Source: JAXDMK01 sp963765955 (GTDB lineage Bacteria; Actinomycetota; Acidimicrobiia; Acidimicrobiales; AC-14). Taken from it: 64,000 nucleotides of DNA. Numbering within the stretch: position 1 is the stretch's first letter; each line of letters starts with the position of its first letter. The DNA lies in NCBI GenBank assembly GCA_963765955.1, contig CAVXYA010000002.1, forward strand, positions 1,364,001 through 1,428,000, given 5' to 3'. Under the pieces are notes generated by a model that was not told the origin of the DNA, ran no database searches, and saw only the letters and a program-made list of their open reading frames with translations. The position numbers and the translations under genes were made by a program. Below, piece after piece: positions 57,028 to 64,000 of this stretch.

Positions 57028-57052
57028 CGACCTCTAGCTTAGCTAGAGGTCG
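57028..57052. other. Perfect 25-bp palindrome (12-bp arms, one-base centre)
   Basis: CGACCTCTAGCT, a central T, then AGCTAGAGGTCG. It lies at the right edge of the lower-GC islet, with no gene start or U tract nearby. It could be a terminator, operator or recombination site. Confidence 0.6.
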
Positions 57053-57227
57053 CGGCAGGGCGGGCATAGTCGGCGGTCCACCTCGGATCGCCATCAGGGC
57101 GCGGTCACCGCAAGGTGCCATTCCTGATCGCCCGATCGGGTTGCGTCCGGACGTCGGAGAGTGGTCGGGTATCGCTCCGCTGTTCCGACCGGCGGTGGTC
57201 TGGATTCGGCGGTCGAACTGGCGTCTC

Positions 57228-57491
57228 CTACGGCGGGAGCGGCGAGATCCGGCGGGCCCATCGGCTGGTCGCCCACCAGGCGCCGGCCAGGATGACGGCG
57301 GCGGCGGCGTTGATGGCGGCTGCGATGGGGCGGCCGGCGAGGAGGTGGCCGAGCGTCACCACCGCCACCGCCCCCTCGAAGACCGCGAACACCCGACCCC
57401 GGCGCTCGGCGAAGGCCGATCGCAGCCGGAACATGACGGGCAGCGCCACCGCGTAGCCGACGACGAGCAGGAAGGCGGACAGGATGCGCAC
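57228..57491 (-). CDS. Small hypothetical membrane protein
   Basis: 87 residues from GTG 57491, with three hydrophobic segments (ILSAFLLVVGYAVALPVMF, FEGAVAVVTLGHLLAG, AAAINAAAAVILAGAWW) separated by short charged loops (RLRSAFAERRGR). It follows the GT2 gene by 47 bases on the same strand and may be its last operon member. Not recognised. Confidence 0.6.
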   Translation of the reverse strand: MRILSAFLLVVGYAVALPVMFRLRSAFAERRGRVFAVFEGAVAVVTLGHLLAGRPIAAAINAAAAVILAGAWWATSRWARRISPLPP

Positions 57492-57538
57492 CGCTACCCG
57501 ATCCCTACCCGCTGAAGGCCGCAACCCGGCCGGCGGCC

Positions 57539-58249
57539 TCAGACTTCGACAGTGAGGCCCCGCCAGTAGAACCAGTACGTCCGCCACCGCACGACGCCTT
57601 TCACCGGCAGTCCTAGGAGGTGCCAGAACATGCGCCACGTCTCTCGGCGTCCGGCCCGGCGGCCGAGCTTCTCCCGCTTGGTGCGGTGGGAGACGCCGTG
57701 GAGGATGCGGGCGGTGGTGGGCAGGTGTCCCTCGGCGATCACCTCGTTGAGCATGATCTCGATCGAGTAGCCGTGGCGCTTGTGCTCGGGGACGGCGTCC
57801 CACACCCATCGGGGCACGACCCGCTCGCCCGTGGTCGGGGCCAGGCGCAACACCAGGGGGTTCCACAGCCCGTAGTCGAACCAGCCCAGCGACATGGTGG
57901 CCCGTCCCTCGACGAAGGGTCGGCAGATCCCGTCGAGATGGGCCGCGTTGAGGCCGACCAGGTCGGCGTCGCAGAACAGGAAGGCGTCGGCGTCGCTCGC
58001 CATCACCCCCGCCTCCAGGGCGTGGGCCTTGGAGCCGCCCCGCCCGTCGCCCGGCTCCCGGCGCACCACCTTGGCCCCGGCGGCGGCGGCCAGGTCGGCA
58101 GTGCCGTCGGTCGACCCGTCGTCGACCACCAGCACCTCCCGGGTGTACCGGCAGCCGAGGGCCGCCTCCACCACGCTCGCCACCGTCGGCGCCTCGTTGC
58201 GGGCGGGGATAACCACGTCGATCACGGGGCTCGGCACGGCCGGCGTCAC
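57539..58249 (-). CDS. GT2 family glycosyltransferase
   Basis: 236 residues with DVVIPARNEAPTVASVVEAAL, VVDDGSTDGTADLAAAAGA, GGSKAHALEAGVMASDADAF and the DxD motif FLFCDADLVGL, then a long C-terminal acceptor region with SIEIMLNEVIAEGH. The layout resembles glucosyl-3-phosphoglycerate-synthase-like and dolichol-phosphate-type enzymes. GTG 58249 overlaps the dienelactone hydrolase stop (GTGA). The donor cannot be read from sequence. Confidence 0.87.
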   Translation of the reverse strand: MTPAVPSPVIDVVIPARNEAPTVASVVEAALGCRYTREVLVVDDGSTDGTADLAAAAGAKVVRREPGDGRGGSKAHALEAGVMASDADAFLFCDADLVGLNAAHLDGICRPFVEGRATMSLGWFDYGLWNPLVLRLAPTTGERVVPRWVWDAVPEHKRHGYSIEIMLNEVIAEGHLPTTARILHGVSHRTKREKLGRRAGRRETWRMFWHLLGLPVKGVVRWRTYWFYWRGLTVEV

Positions 58250-58957
58250 CCGAGCTTGGATCGGAGGAACTCGAGGGTTCGCACCCACGCCACCCGGGAC
58301 GCCTCCTCGTCGTAGACGTCGGGCCGGGTGTCGTTGAAGAAGGCGTGGTGCGTGCCCGGATAGAGGAACGTCTTCACCTCCTTGCCCAGCCCCTCGAGCG
58401 TGCTCTGCAGCTTCTCGACCGCGGGCGGGCCGGCCATGTCGTCGTCCTCCGCATAATGTCCCTCGACCGCCGCTTGCAGCCGGGAGTAGTCGGGCTGGGC
58501 CGCCGACCACGGGATCAGCCCGTAGAAGGGGACGACGGCCGCCACCTGCTCGGGCATGAGGGTGGCCAGCCACAGGGCCAGGCCGCCGCCGATGCAGAAC
58601 CCGATCACGCCGACGGTGTGGCCCCGCACCCCCTGATGGTCGAGGAGGAACTCGACCGCGCCCGACAGCTCCCCCGCGGCCCGGTCGAGGTCGAGGGCCA
58701 TCGACGCCTTGTCGGCCTCGTCGGGCTCGCCGTGGGGGATGGTGGTGCCGTGGTAGAGGTCGGGCGCCAGGGCGGTGCAGCCCTCGGCCGCGAACCGGTC
58801 GCACACGTCCTTGATGTGGTCCTCCAGGCCCCACCACTCCTGGATCACCACCACCCCGAGACCGGCGCCCCCGATGGCCGGCGCCAGGTAGCCACCGCCG
58901 CGGTGCCGCCCGATTCATCGATGGCCACTCCACCATCTCGCCCGTCCGCCTGACCAT
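58246..58957 (-). CDS. Dienelactone hydrolase family protein, N-terminal frameshift
   Basis: The alpha/beta hydrolase has the dienelactone hydrolase pattern: VVIQEWWGLEDHIKDVCDRF, the nucleophile Cys in GFCIGGGLALWLA, an Asp in the HYAEDDDMAGP loop and the catalytic His in YPGTHHAFFND. An indel near 58900 separates the first 20 residues (MVRRTGEMVEWPSMN) from GGYLAPAIGGAGLGVVV. The total is about 237 residues. It hydrolyses lactones or esters; the substrate is unknown. Confidence 0.87.
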
Positions 58958-58996
58958 GGGGTGGAAGCTACCCCCGCCGGCGATCGAGCCACCGAC

Positions 58997-59831
58997 CTAC
59001 CGGCGGGTGAGCTCGGGGACGGCGACGCAGCCGGCCCGGGCCAGGGCCTGGTCGAGGGACTCGGGGCCGCCCGGCCCGACGATCACGTCGACCAGGTCGA
59101 TGGGCACCCGCTCCGACCGGACCCGCCCACGGCTCGGGGACCTCGTCCAAACGACCGGCCAGGGCGTCCCACAGTCCGGCGGGGAGGACCCGGCCCACGC
59201 CCGCCACCGCCCACACCGGGATGCCGGCGTGGTGGGCCACCGCCGCCGCCGCCCGCGACCCGGACACCGCCACCAGCCCGTCCCGCCCCAGGGCCTCGGC
59301 CTCCAGCAGCACGACGGTGCTGGCCAGCACGGCCGCCCCCAGGCCCGACTCGGCCACCGCGGCCACGTCGCCCCCCACCTCGTCGAGCTCGTAGAGCAGC
59401 CGCCCGCCGTCGCCCCGCACGTCGACCACCAGCGCCCACACGTCGCCCCGCCGGGCGACGGCGGCCCCGACCTGCCACGGGGAGCCGAGGACGGTGACGG
59501 TGGCGCCCTCGGGGAGGGCGTCGGCCAGCGCCCGGGGAGTGGGGTCGTGGCGCAGCTCGTCGGCCGCCCGCCACGCCTCGTTGCCCGGTTCAGGAGGCGG
59601 TGAGCACCCGGGCCGCCAGCCACCACAGCGGGCCGCACGAGGGCTGGCGGTCGATCAGCCGCCGGCAGGCCGTGACCACCGCCGCCGGCTCGCCCGCGAT
59701 CCCGGCCAGGGCCGACGCCGCCTGCCGGGCGACGAGCCCCGGGTCCTCGCCCCCCGCCCGGGCGACCATCCTCAGCCGCTCGAAGGGGTGGATGGTCAGC
59801 CGCCCCGCCGCCGGCCGGCAACGAACGTCAC
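58997..59831 (-). CDS. eIF2B-like / nucleotide-sugar-type regulatory protein, about three frameshifts
   Basis: The C-terminal half has the eIF-2B alpha/beta/delta pattern (LLEAEALGRDGLVAVSGSRA, then AAAVAHHAGIPVWAVAGVG and IDLVDVIVGPGG), and the N-terminal half is helical (FERLRMVARAGGEDPGLVAR). In bacteria this family includes ribose-1,5-bisphosphate-isomerase and methylthioribose-1-phosphate-isomerase relatives. The GTG at 59831 overlaps the stop of the DUF2269-like gene, but shifts near 59815, 59600 and 59125 break the frame. The specific activity is unknown. Confidence 0.6.
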
Positions 59832-60341
59832 GGGAAGCCGGGCTTGAACACCATGAGGACGACAATGAGAACAGTGATGAGGTTCATGGCCCCGCCGACC
59901 ATGCCCGCCTTCTTCCCCAGGTTGTCGAGCTCGGCCACCTGCGCCGGCTCACCCCCGCCCCCGGCCGCCCCCGGTGCCGGCGGCCAGCTCCTTCAACAGC
60001 GCGTTGATGCGGCGGACGGTGGGCAGGTGCAGGCCATGGAGCAGCCCGATGGCGACGATGTAGAGGAGAAGCGACATCGAGATCCACGCCTGGCTGAAGG
60101 TGAAGACGTCCTCGCTCATCAGGACCAGGACGATGCCCAGCACCGGCACCGCGTAGATGGGCCACTCGGCGAACTTGTAGCCCTTGTCGACTGCCTCGCC
60201 GATGGCTGCCCCCTCTCGGCCCCGGCGGGCGGCGGCCATCGCCCCGAAGAAGCCGGTGACGACCATGCCGCCGAACCCGACGATGGCGGCCATGAGGTGG
60301 AGCACCAGAACGACCTTGTAGACCCCGCTGTCCGGACCCAT
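59828..60341 (-). CDS. DUF2269-like membrane protein, one frameshift
   Basis: About 171 residues. Membrane segments are VVLVLHLMAAIVGFGGMVVTGFFG, FAEWPIYAVPVLGIVLVLM, ISMSLLLYIVAIGLLHGLH and a last NLITVLIVVLMVFKPG. An extra base in a G-rich stretch near 59975 breaks the frame between AAGTGGG and EPAQVAELDNLGKKAG. ATG 60341 (MGPDSGVYKV) follows a GGGGGG stretch. It is first in a minus-strand run of genes with overlapping stops and starts. Confidence 0.65.
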
Positions 60342-60392
60342 CTGCCCCCCCGTCTCGATCGACCAGGCTCGCTGTGCCGAAGATAGCTGCGG

Positions 60393-60398
60393 TACGGT
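60393..60398 (+). promoter_or_regulatory. -10 element of leaderless promoter
   Basis: TACGGT lies seven bases before GTG 60406. Confidence 0.5.
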
Positions 60399-60405
60399 CC
60401 CGGCC

Positions 60406-60894
60406 GTGGCCACCAATCCACCGCCCGACCTGGTGCTGTCCGCCCTCAACGGCCGGTCCCATTCCGTGCGGGAGTGGTTGACCACGTTCCACCTGTTGTT
60501 CGTCGCCCTCGACACCCGGGACCAGAGCGGGTGGATCGTCCCCGTCGCCCGCCGGGTGCTCTACGACTACGAGCAGGCCAACTGCCGGGTGGCATGGCTG
60601 GTGGCCGGCGATGCGTCCGACGCCCGCCGCCTGCTCGGCAAGTCCGAGGGCGACCTCGTCTTCCTCGACCCCGACCTCAAGGCGGTCAAGGCCTTCGGGC
60701 TCTCGACCCTGCCCGCCATCGTCCACCTCGGCATCGACGGCACCGTGGTCAACGCGGTGGAGGGGTGGGACCCGCCTGCGTGGCGGGCGCTCACGGTGGT
60801 GCTGTCGCAGCAGGTGGGGTGGAGCCGGCCCCGCATCCCCGACCCCCAGGACCCCGGGCCCTTCAAGGGTGCGCCGGTGCGGGCCGGGGCCTGA
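60406..60894 (+). CDS. Thioredoxin-fold protein without active-site CxxC
   Basis: 162 residues with FHLLFVALDTRDQSGWIVPVARRVL, GDLVFLDPDLKAVKAFGLSTLPAIVHLG (cis-Pro loop of the thioredoxin fold) and IDGTVVNAVEGWDPPAW. The CxxC expected after the first strand is replaced by DQSGW, so it is not a normal reductase. Its function is unknown. Confidence 0.7.
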   Translation: MATNPPPDLVLSALNGRSHSVREWLTTFHLLFVALDTRDQSGWIVPVARRVLYDYEQANCRVAWLVAGDASDARRLLGKSEGDLVFLDPDLKAVKAFGLSTLPAIVHLGIDGTVVNAVEGWDPPAWRALTVVLSQQVGWSRPRIPDPQDPGPFKGAPVRAGA

Positions 60895-60901
60895 CGAGGC
60901 T

Positions 60902-61102
60902 TCAGGCCAGGCGGCGGGCCTCGGCCGGGGGGTCGCTGGTGAGGGAGAGGGCGGCGAGGACGAGCAGGGAGGTGGGGGCGCTGCGCAGCTCGCCCACGAC
61001 CCACGTGGAGCGGTCGACGGCCTCGAGGGCCACAACCATCGAGCGGGGCCCTACACGGCGCCGACGCAACTCGGACGCCAGCTTGGCCGCCTCCACCTGC
61101 AT
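60902..61102 (-). CDS. Small hypothetical protein
   Basis: 66 residues from ATG 61102, after a strong GGGAGG five bases upstream. The sequence (MQVEAAKLASELRRRRVGPR... ELRSAPTSLLVLAALSL) is amphipathic, with one hydrophobic stretch near the C-terminus. It is just downstream of fumC on the same strand. The good ribosome site supports it; not recognised. Confidence 0.5.
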   Translation of the reverse strand: MQVEAAKLASELRRRRVGPRSMVVALEAVDRSTWVVGELRSAPTSLLVLAALSLTSDPPAEARRLA

Positions 61103-61233
61103 GCGTGCCTCCCTCGGTTCCTTGCCCCCCCACCCTCCACGTTTCGCCCTGTGGAGCACAAGACCGGAAAACCTGGAGACAACTCGCGCCCGACTGGGGT
61201 CGGGTGGGGAAAACCGCAGGTCAAGTGTGGCGT

Positions 61234-62625
61234 TCAGGTGACGATGCCGCCCCGCGTCATCGCGTCGACGTCGAGCACCCGGTCGAGGTCGGCGGCCGCC
61301 ATCAGGTCCCGCTCGAGAACGACCTCCCGCAGGGTCCGGCCCTCGGCCACCGCCTGGCGCACAACCGAGGCCGCCTGCTCGTAGCCGAGGTGGGGGACGA
61401 GGACAGTGGCCAGGGCCGGGGACGACTCCGCATAGCGACGGCACCGGGCAGCGTCGGCCTGGAGGCCAGAGATGCAGCGGTCGGCCAGCACCCGGGCCCC
61501 GGCGGCCAGCAGCCGCACCGACTCCAGCAGGTTGCGGGCCATGACCGGGACGGCCACGTTGAGCTCGAACGACCCGGTGCTGCCGGCGAAAGCGACTGCG
61601 GCGTCGTTGCCGATCACCTGGGCCGCCACCTGCACCACCACCTCGGGAATGACCGGGTTCACCTTCCCGGGCATGATCGAGCTGCCCGGCTGGAGGTCGG
61701 GCAGGTGGATCTCGGCCAGCCCGGTGGCGGGCCCGCTCGACATCCACCGCAGGTCGTTCGCCATCTTCACCAACGAGACGGCCACCGTGCGCAGCATCCC
61801 GGAGGCCTCTACCAGGGCGTCCCGGCCGCCCTGGGCCTCGAAGTGGTCGCGGGCCTCTCGCAGGGGCAGTCCGGTGGACTCGACCAGCGCGGCCACGACC
61901 GCGGCGCCGAAGCCGGGCGGGGCGTTGATGCCCGTGCCCACCGCCGTCCCGCCCAGGGCCAGCTCCCCCAGTCGGGGCAGGCAGGACTCGATGCGCTCGA
62001 TCCCGGCCTCCACCGCGCTGGCGTATCCCGCGAGCTCCTGGCCCAGGGTGACGGGCGTGGCGTCCATGAGATGGGTGCGCCCGGCCTTGACCACCCCGGC
62101 CAGGTCGGCCGAGCGCCGGCGGAGGACGTCGGCCAGGTGGCGGAGGGCGGGCACCAGCACCGTGGCCACCTGGGCCACGGCCGCCAGGTGGACGGCCGAC
62201 GGGAACACGTCGTTCGACGACTGCGAGGCGTTGACGTGGTCGTTGGGGTGCACGGGACGCCCCAGCCGCGCGGCGGCCAGCCCCGCGATCACCTCGTTGG
62301 CGTTCATGTTGGACGAGGTGCCGGAGCCGGTCTGGAACACGTCGACCGGGAAGTGGGCGTCCCAGTCGCCGGCCGCCACCTCGGCCGCGGCCGCGGCGAT
62401 GGCGGCGGCCAGGTCCGGCTCGAGGACGCCGAGGCGGGCGTTGACCGTCGCCGCCGCCTCCTTGATCCGTCCCAAGGAGGCGATCAGCTCCCGGCCGATG
62501 GCCTGTCCGGAGATGGGGAAGTTCTCCACCGCCCGCTGGGTGGAGGCGCCCCAGCGGGCCTCGGCGGGCACGTCCACGTCGCCCATCGAGTCGTGCTCCC
62601 GACGGGAGACCAGGGGACGGGACAT
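61234..62625 (-). CDS. fumC: Class II fumarate hydratase
   Basis: 463 residues, intact. The aspartase/fumarase features are ARWGASTQRAVENFPISG, FQTGSGTSSNMNANEVIA, NDHVNASQSSNDVFPSA and the signature GSSIMPGKVNP near residue 312-322. It converts fumarate and malate in the TCA cycle. ATG 62625 (MSRPLVSRREHDSMGDVDV) fits; a later ATG (MGDVDVP) is possible. The region between it and the divergent NlpC/P60 gene is 80 bases. Confidence 0.95.
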   Translation of the reverse strand: MSRPLVSRREHDSMGDVDVPAEARWGASTQRAVENFPISGQAIGRELIASLGRIKEAAATVNARLGVLEPDLAAAIAAAAAEVAAGDWDAHFPVDVFQTGSGTSSNMNANEVIAGLAAARLGRPVHPNDHVNASQSSNDVFPSAVHLAAVAQVATVLVPALRHLADVLRRRSADLAGVVKAGRTHLMDATPVTLGQELAGYASAVEAGIERIESCLPRLGELALGGTAVGTGINAPPGFGAAVVAALVESTGLPLREARDHFEAQGGRDALVEASGMLRTVAVSLVKMANDLRWMSSGPATGLAEIHLPDLQPGSSIMPGKVNPVIPEVVVQVAAQVIGNDAAVAFAGSTGSFELNVAVPVMARNLLESVRLLAAGARVLADRCISGLQADAARCRRYAESSPALATVLVPHLGYEQAASVVRQAVAEGRTLREVVLERDLMAAADLDRVLDVDAMTRGGIVT

Positions 62626-62657
62626 CGCCCGGTGATTGTTGCACCCCCCGCGGGCCC

Positions 62658-62667
62658 AGGTTAGGGT
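62658..62667. promoter_or_regulatory. Overlapping divergent -10 hexamers
   Basis: TAGGGT on plus (62662-62667) precedes the NlpC/P60 gene, and TAACCT on minus (62663-62658) precedes fumC by about 33 bases. The two hexamers overlap, so the promoters may compete. Confidence 0.3.
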
Positions 62668-62706
62668 TCCGCAGAACCGAGGACCCCCCCGGCGTAAGTG
62701 AGGCTG

Positions 62707-63873
62707 ATGACCCCACGTCACCGATGGCTGCTCGGCGTTCTCGTCGGGTTCGCTTTGATGCTGCCCGTAGTGGGCCATCCTTTGGCGACGGCGGCGCCCA
62801 TTGACGACAAGCGAGCCGAGGCCGCCCGCGTCCAGGACGAGCTGGAGGCCCAGGGCGAGCAGGTGAGCATCATGGCCGAGCGCTACAACCGGGCCCGGGC
62901 CAAGGTGGCCGAGGTCGAGGCGGGGATGGCCGAGACCGAGGCCGACGTGGCCCGGTCCGACGATCGCCTGAAGTTGGTCAAGCAGCGCCTGGCCGTCGCC
63001 GCCGTCAGCGCCTACGTCCACGGGGGCAGCACGTCGATCCTCAGCACCATGGCCCGCAGCGGCAAGCCCAACGAGACGATCGTCCGCAACCAGTACCTGC
63101 GGGTCACCGCCGCCGACCAGCGAGCGATCATCGGTGAGCTGCGCCGGGCCAAGGAGGACCTGGCCCTGCGCCGGTCCGAGCTCGACGCCGAGCGCCGGGC
63201 GGCACGGGCCGCGTCCGACGAGGCGGCCGCCGCCAGCCGGCAGGCGGAGAGCGCGGAGGCGGCCCAGCGGTCGATCCTGTCCTCGGTGCAGGGCGACCTC
63301 TCCGGCCTGGTGGCGGAGGAGGCGGCCCGCCGGGAGGCGGAGGAGGCGGCCCAGCGGCGCCTGGCCGTGGTGATCCCCCCGACGGCCGCGACGGCCGCCG
63401 CCACCCCTGGCGGGGGCCTCCCGGGCGCCGTCGCGCCCCTGGTCGAGGACCTGGCCACCGCGGCCGAGCCCCTGGTCGAAACCGTCCTGCCTGCCACCAA
63501 GATCCTGCCCTCGTCGGGCCTCGGGGGCATTGCCGTCGACCGGGCCATGACCCATCTGGGCAAGCCTTACGAGTACGGCGGCTCGGGTCCCGGCTCCTTC
63601 GACTGCTCCGGGCTCACCCAGGACGCGTGGGCGGCGGCCGGCGTGAGTCTTTCCCACGGCGCCGACCTCCAGTGGTACGAGAGCACGCGGGTTTCAGTCG
63701 ACGAGGTGATCCCCGGCGACCTGCTCTTCTTCGGCGACTCGGTGGAGGGCATCCACCACGTCACCATGTACGTCGGCGACGGCCAGATGATCGAGGCCTC
63801 CACCACCGGCACCCCCATCCGCATCCGGGGCTGGCGGTCGGGCGACCTGGTGGGAGCCGGCCGACCGGGCTGA
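62707..63873 (+). CDS. Secreted NlpC/P60 peptidoglycan endopeptidase (RipA-like)
   Basis: 388 residues. A signal peptide (WLLGVLVGFALMLPVVGHPL) is followed by a long coiled coil (residues about 35-215) and a C-terminal NlpC/P60 domain. The catalytic Cys is C300 (FDCSGLTQDAW) and the His is H351 (GIHHVTMYVGDGQMIEAS). It cleaves peptide stems of peptidoglycan, and the coiled coil may control activity or bind partners. ATG 62707 is preceded by GTGAGG. A GTG at 62698 is an alternative. Confidence 0.93.
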   Translation: MTPRHRWLLGVLVGFALMLPVVGHPLATAAPIDDKRAEAARVQDELEAQGEQVSIMAERYNRARAKVAEVEAGMAETEADVARSDDRLKLVKQRLAVAAVSAYVHGGSTSILSTMARSGKPNETIVRNQYLRVTAADQRAIIGELRRAKEDLALRRSELDAERRAARAASDEAAAASRQAESAEAAQRSILSSVQGDLSGLVAEEAARREAEEAAQRRLAVVIPPTAATAAATPGGGLPGAVAPLVEDLATAAEPLVETVLPATKILPSSGLGGIAVDRAMTHLGKPYEYGGSGPGSFDCSGLTQDAWAAAGVSLSHGADLQWYESTRVSVDEVIPGDLLFFGDSVEGIHHVTMYVGDGQMIEASTTGTPIRIRGWRSGDLVGAGRPG

Positions 63874-63888
63874 GCAGGCCCGACGGCG

Positions 63889-63913
63889 GCAGACAGGCTT
63901 CTGTGCCGTCTGC
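63889..63913 (+). terminator. Hairpin after the NlpC/P60 gene
   Basis: GCAGAC (63889-63894) pairs with GTCTGC (63908-63913), with an inner ACAG/CTGT pairing. It lies 16 bases after the stop. No U tract is present. Confidence 0.4.
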
Positions 63914-64000
63914 GACGCCCTCCAGGGGCATCAATCCGTGCCAGTTCCGAGCGGTGACCGAGGATCCGGTTCATCCGGCGCACGCAACTGAGCACAACAG

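Noticed and set aside
62698..62706. GTG start for the NlpC/P60 gene
   Set aside because: It would use up the GTGAGG that serves as ribosome site for ATG 62707; kept only as an alternative.

Overview
The window is about 70% GC and densely packed. Many starts are GTG or TTG, ATGA/GTGA stop-start overlaps are frequent, and about ten genes have a TANNNT hexamer only 6-8 bases before the start codon, which is the geometry of leaderless transcription. Together with a DUF222-HNH protein, a LigD-type polymerase domain, a DUF4395/thioredoxin pair, a LuxR-type ATPase regulator and SufB, this points to an uncultured high-GC actinobacterium, possibly of the Acidimicrobiia. That lineage call is inference. 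No rRNA, tRNA or CRISPR array was seen.

Region 1 (1-22.8 kb) looks like a cell-surface glycan or lipid locus. It holds an FkbM methyltransferase, a desaturase-type hydroxylase, several SAM methyltransferases, a two-domain GT2/GT4 glycosyltransferase, a Wzm/Wzt-type ABC exporter, two paralogous B12-binding radical SAM proteins, a SPASM-like radical SAM protein, GT2 enzymes, a YfhO-like membrane protein and an epimerase-methyltransferase fusion. Minus-strand genes at 544-6099 form one tightly coupled operon; 15978-20226 is a plus-strand operon. A LigD-like polymerase gene, a YjbR gene and three 72-bp repeats sit inside it.

Region 2 (23-37 kb) is signalling and transport: a zinc-ribbon/class III cyclase/ATPase/TPR regulator, a peptide-type ABC importer (binding protein and two permeases but no ATPase), a 1011-residue LuxR-type regulator, an ECF sigma factor, a PIG-L deacetylase with an internal cyclic-nucleotide-binding domain, a sugar kinase and a very small secreted peptide. 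Region 3 (37.1-41.1 kb) is a three-gene operon of two unrecognised proteins and a KGGxGRT ATPase that reads into ten near-identical TPR units. It resembles NTPase/TPR conflict systems and is the best candidate for an undescribed system.

Region 4 (41.1-54.9 kb) is mostly housekeeping: sufB, a second YfhO-like protein, DUF4395/thioredoxin, an rmlC-flavin reductase-metallohydrolase-mutY operon, a degenerate ABC ATPase and a DUF222-HNH protein. Region 5 (about 55.5-57.0 kb) is a lower-GC islet with a TIR/SEC-C protein, a fragment of a possible second defence gene and a perfect palindrome. Region 6 (57.2-64 kb) returns to core genes: a GT2, a dienelactone hydrolase, an eIF2B-like protein, fumarase and an NlpC/P60 endopeptidase.

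About twenty genes carry apparent single-base frameshifts, mostly one extra or missing base in a short G or C run, and the housekeeping gene sufB is among them. I read most of these as sequencing or assembly errors, so coordinates of frameshifted genes span the reconstructed gene.
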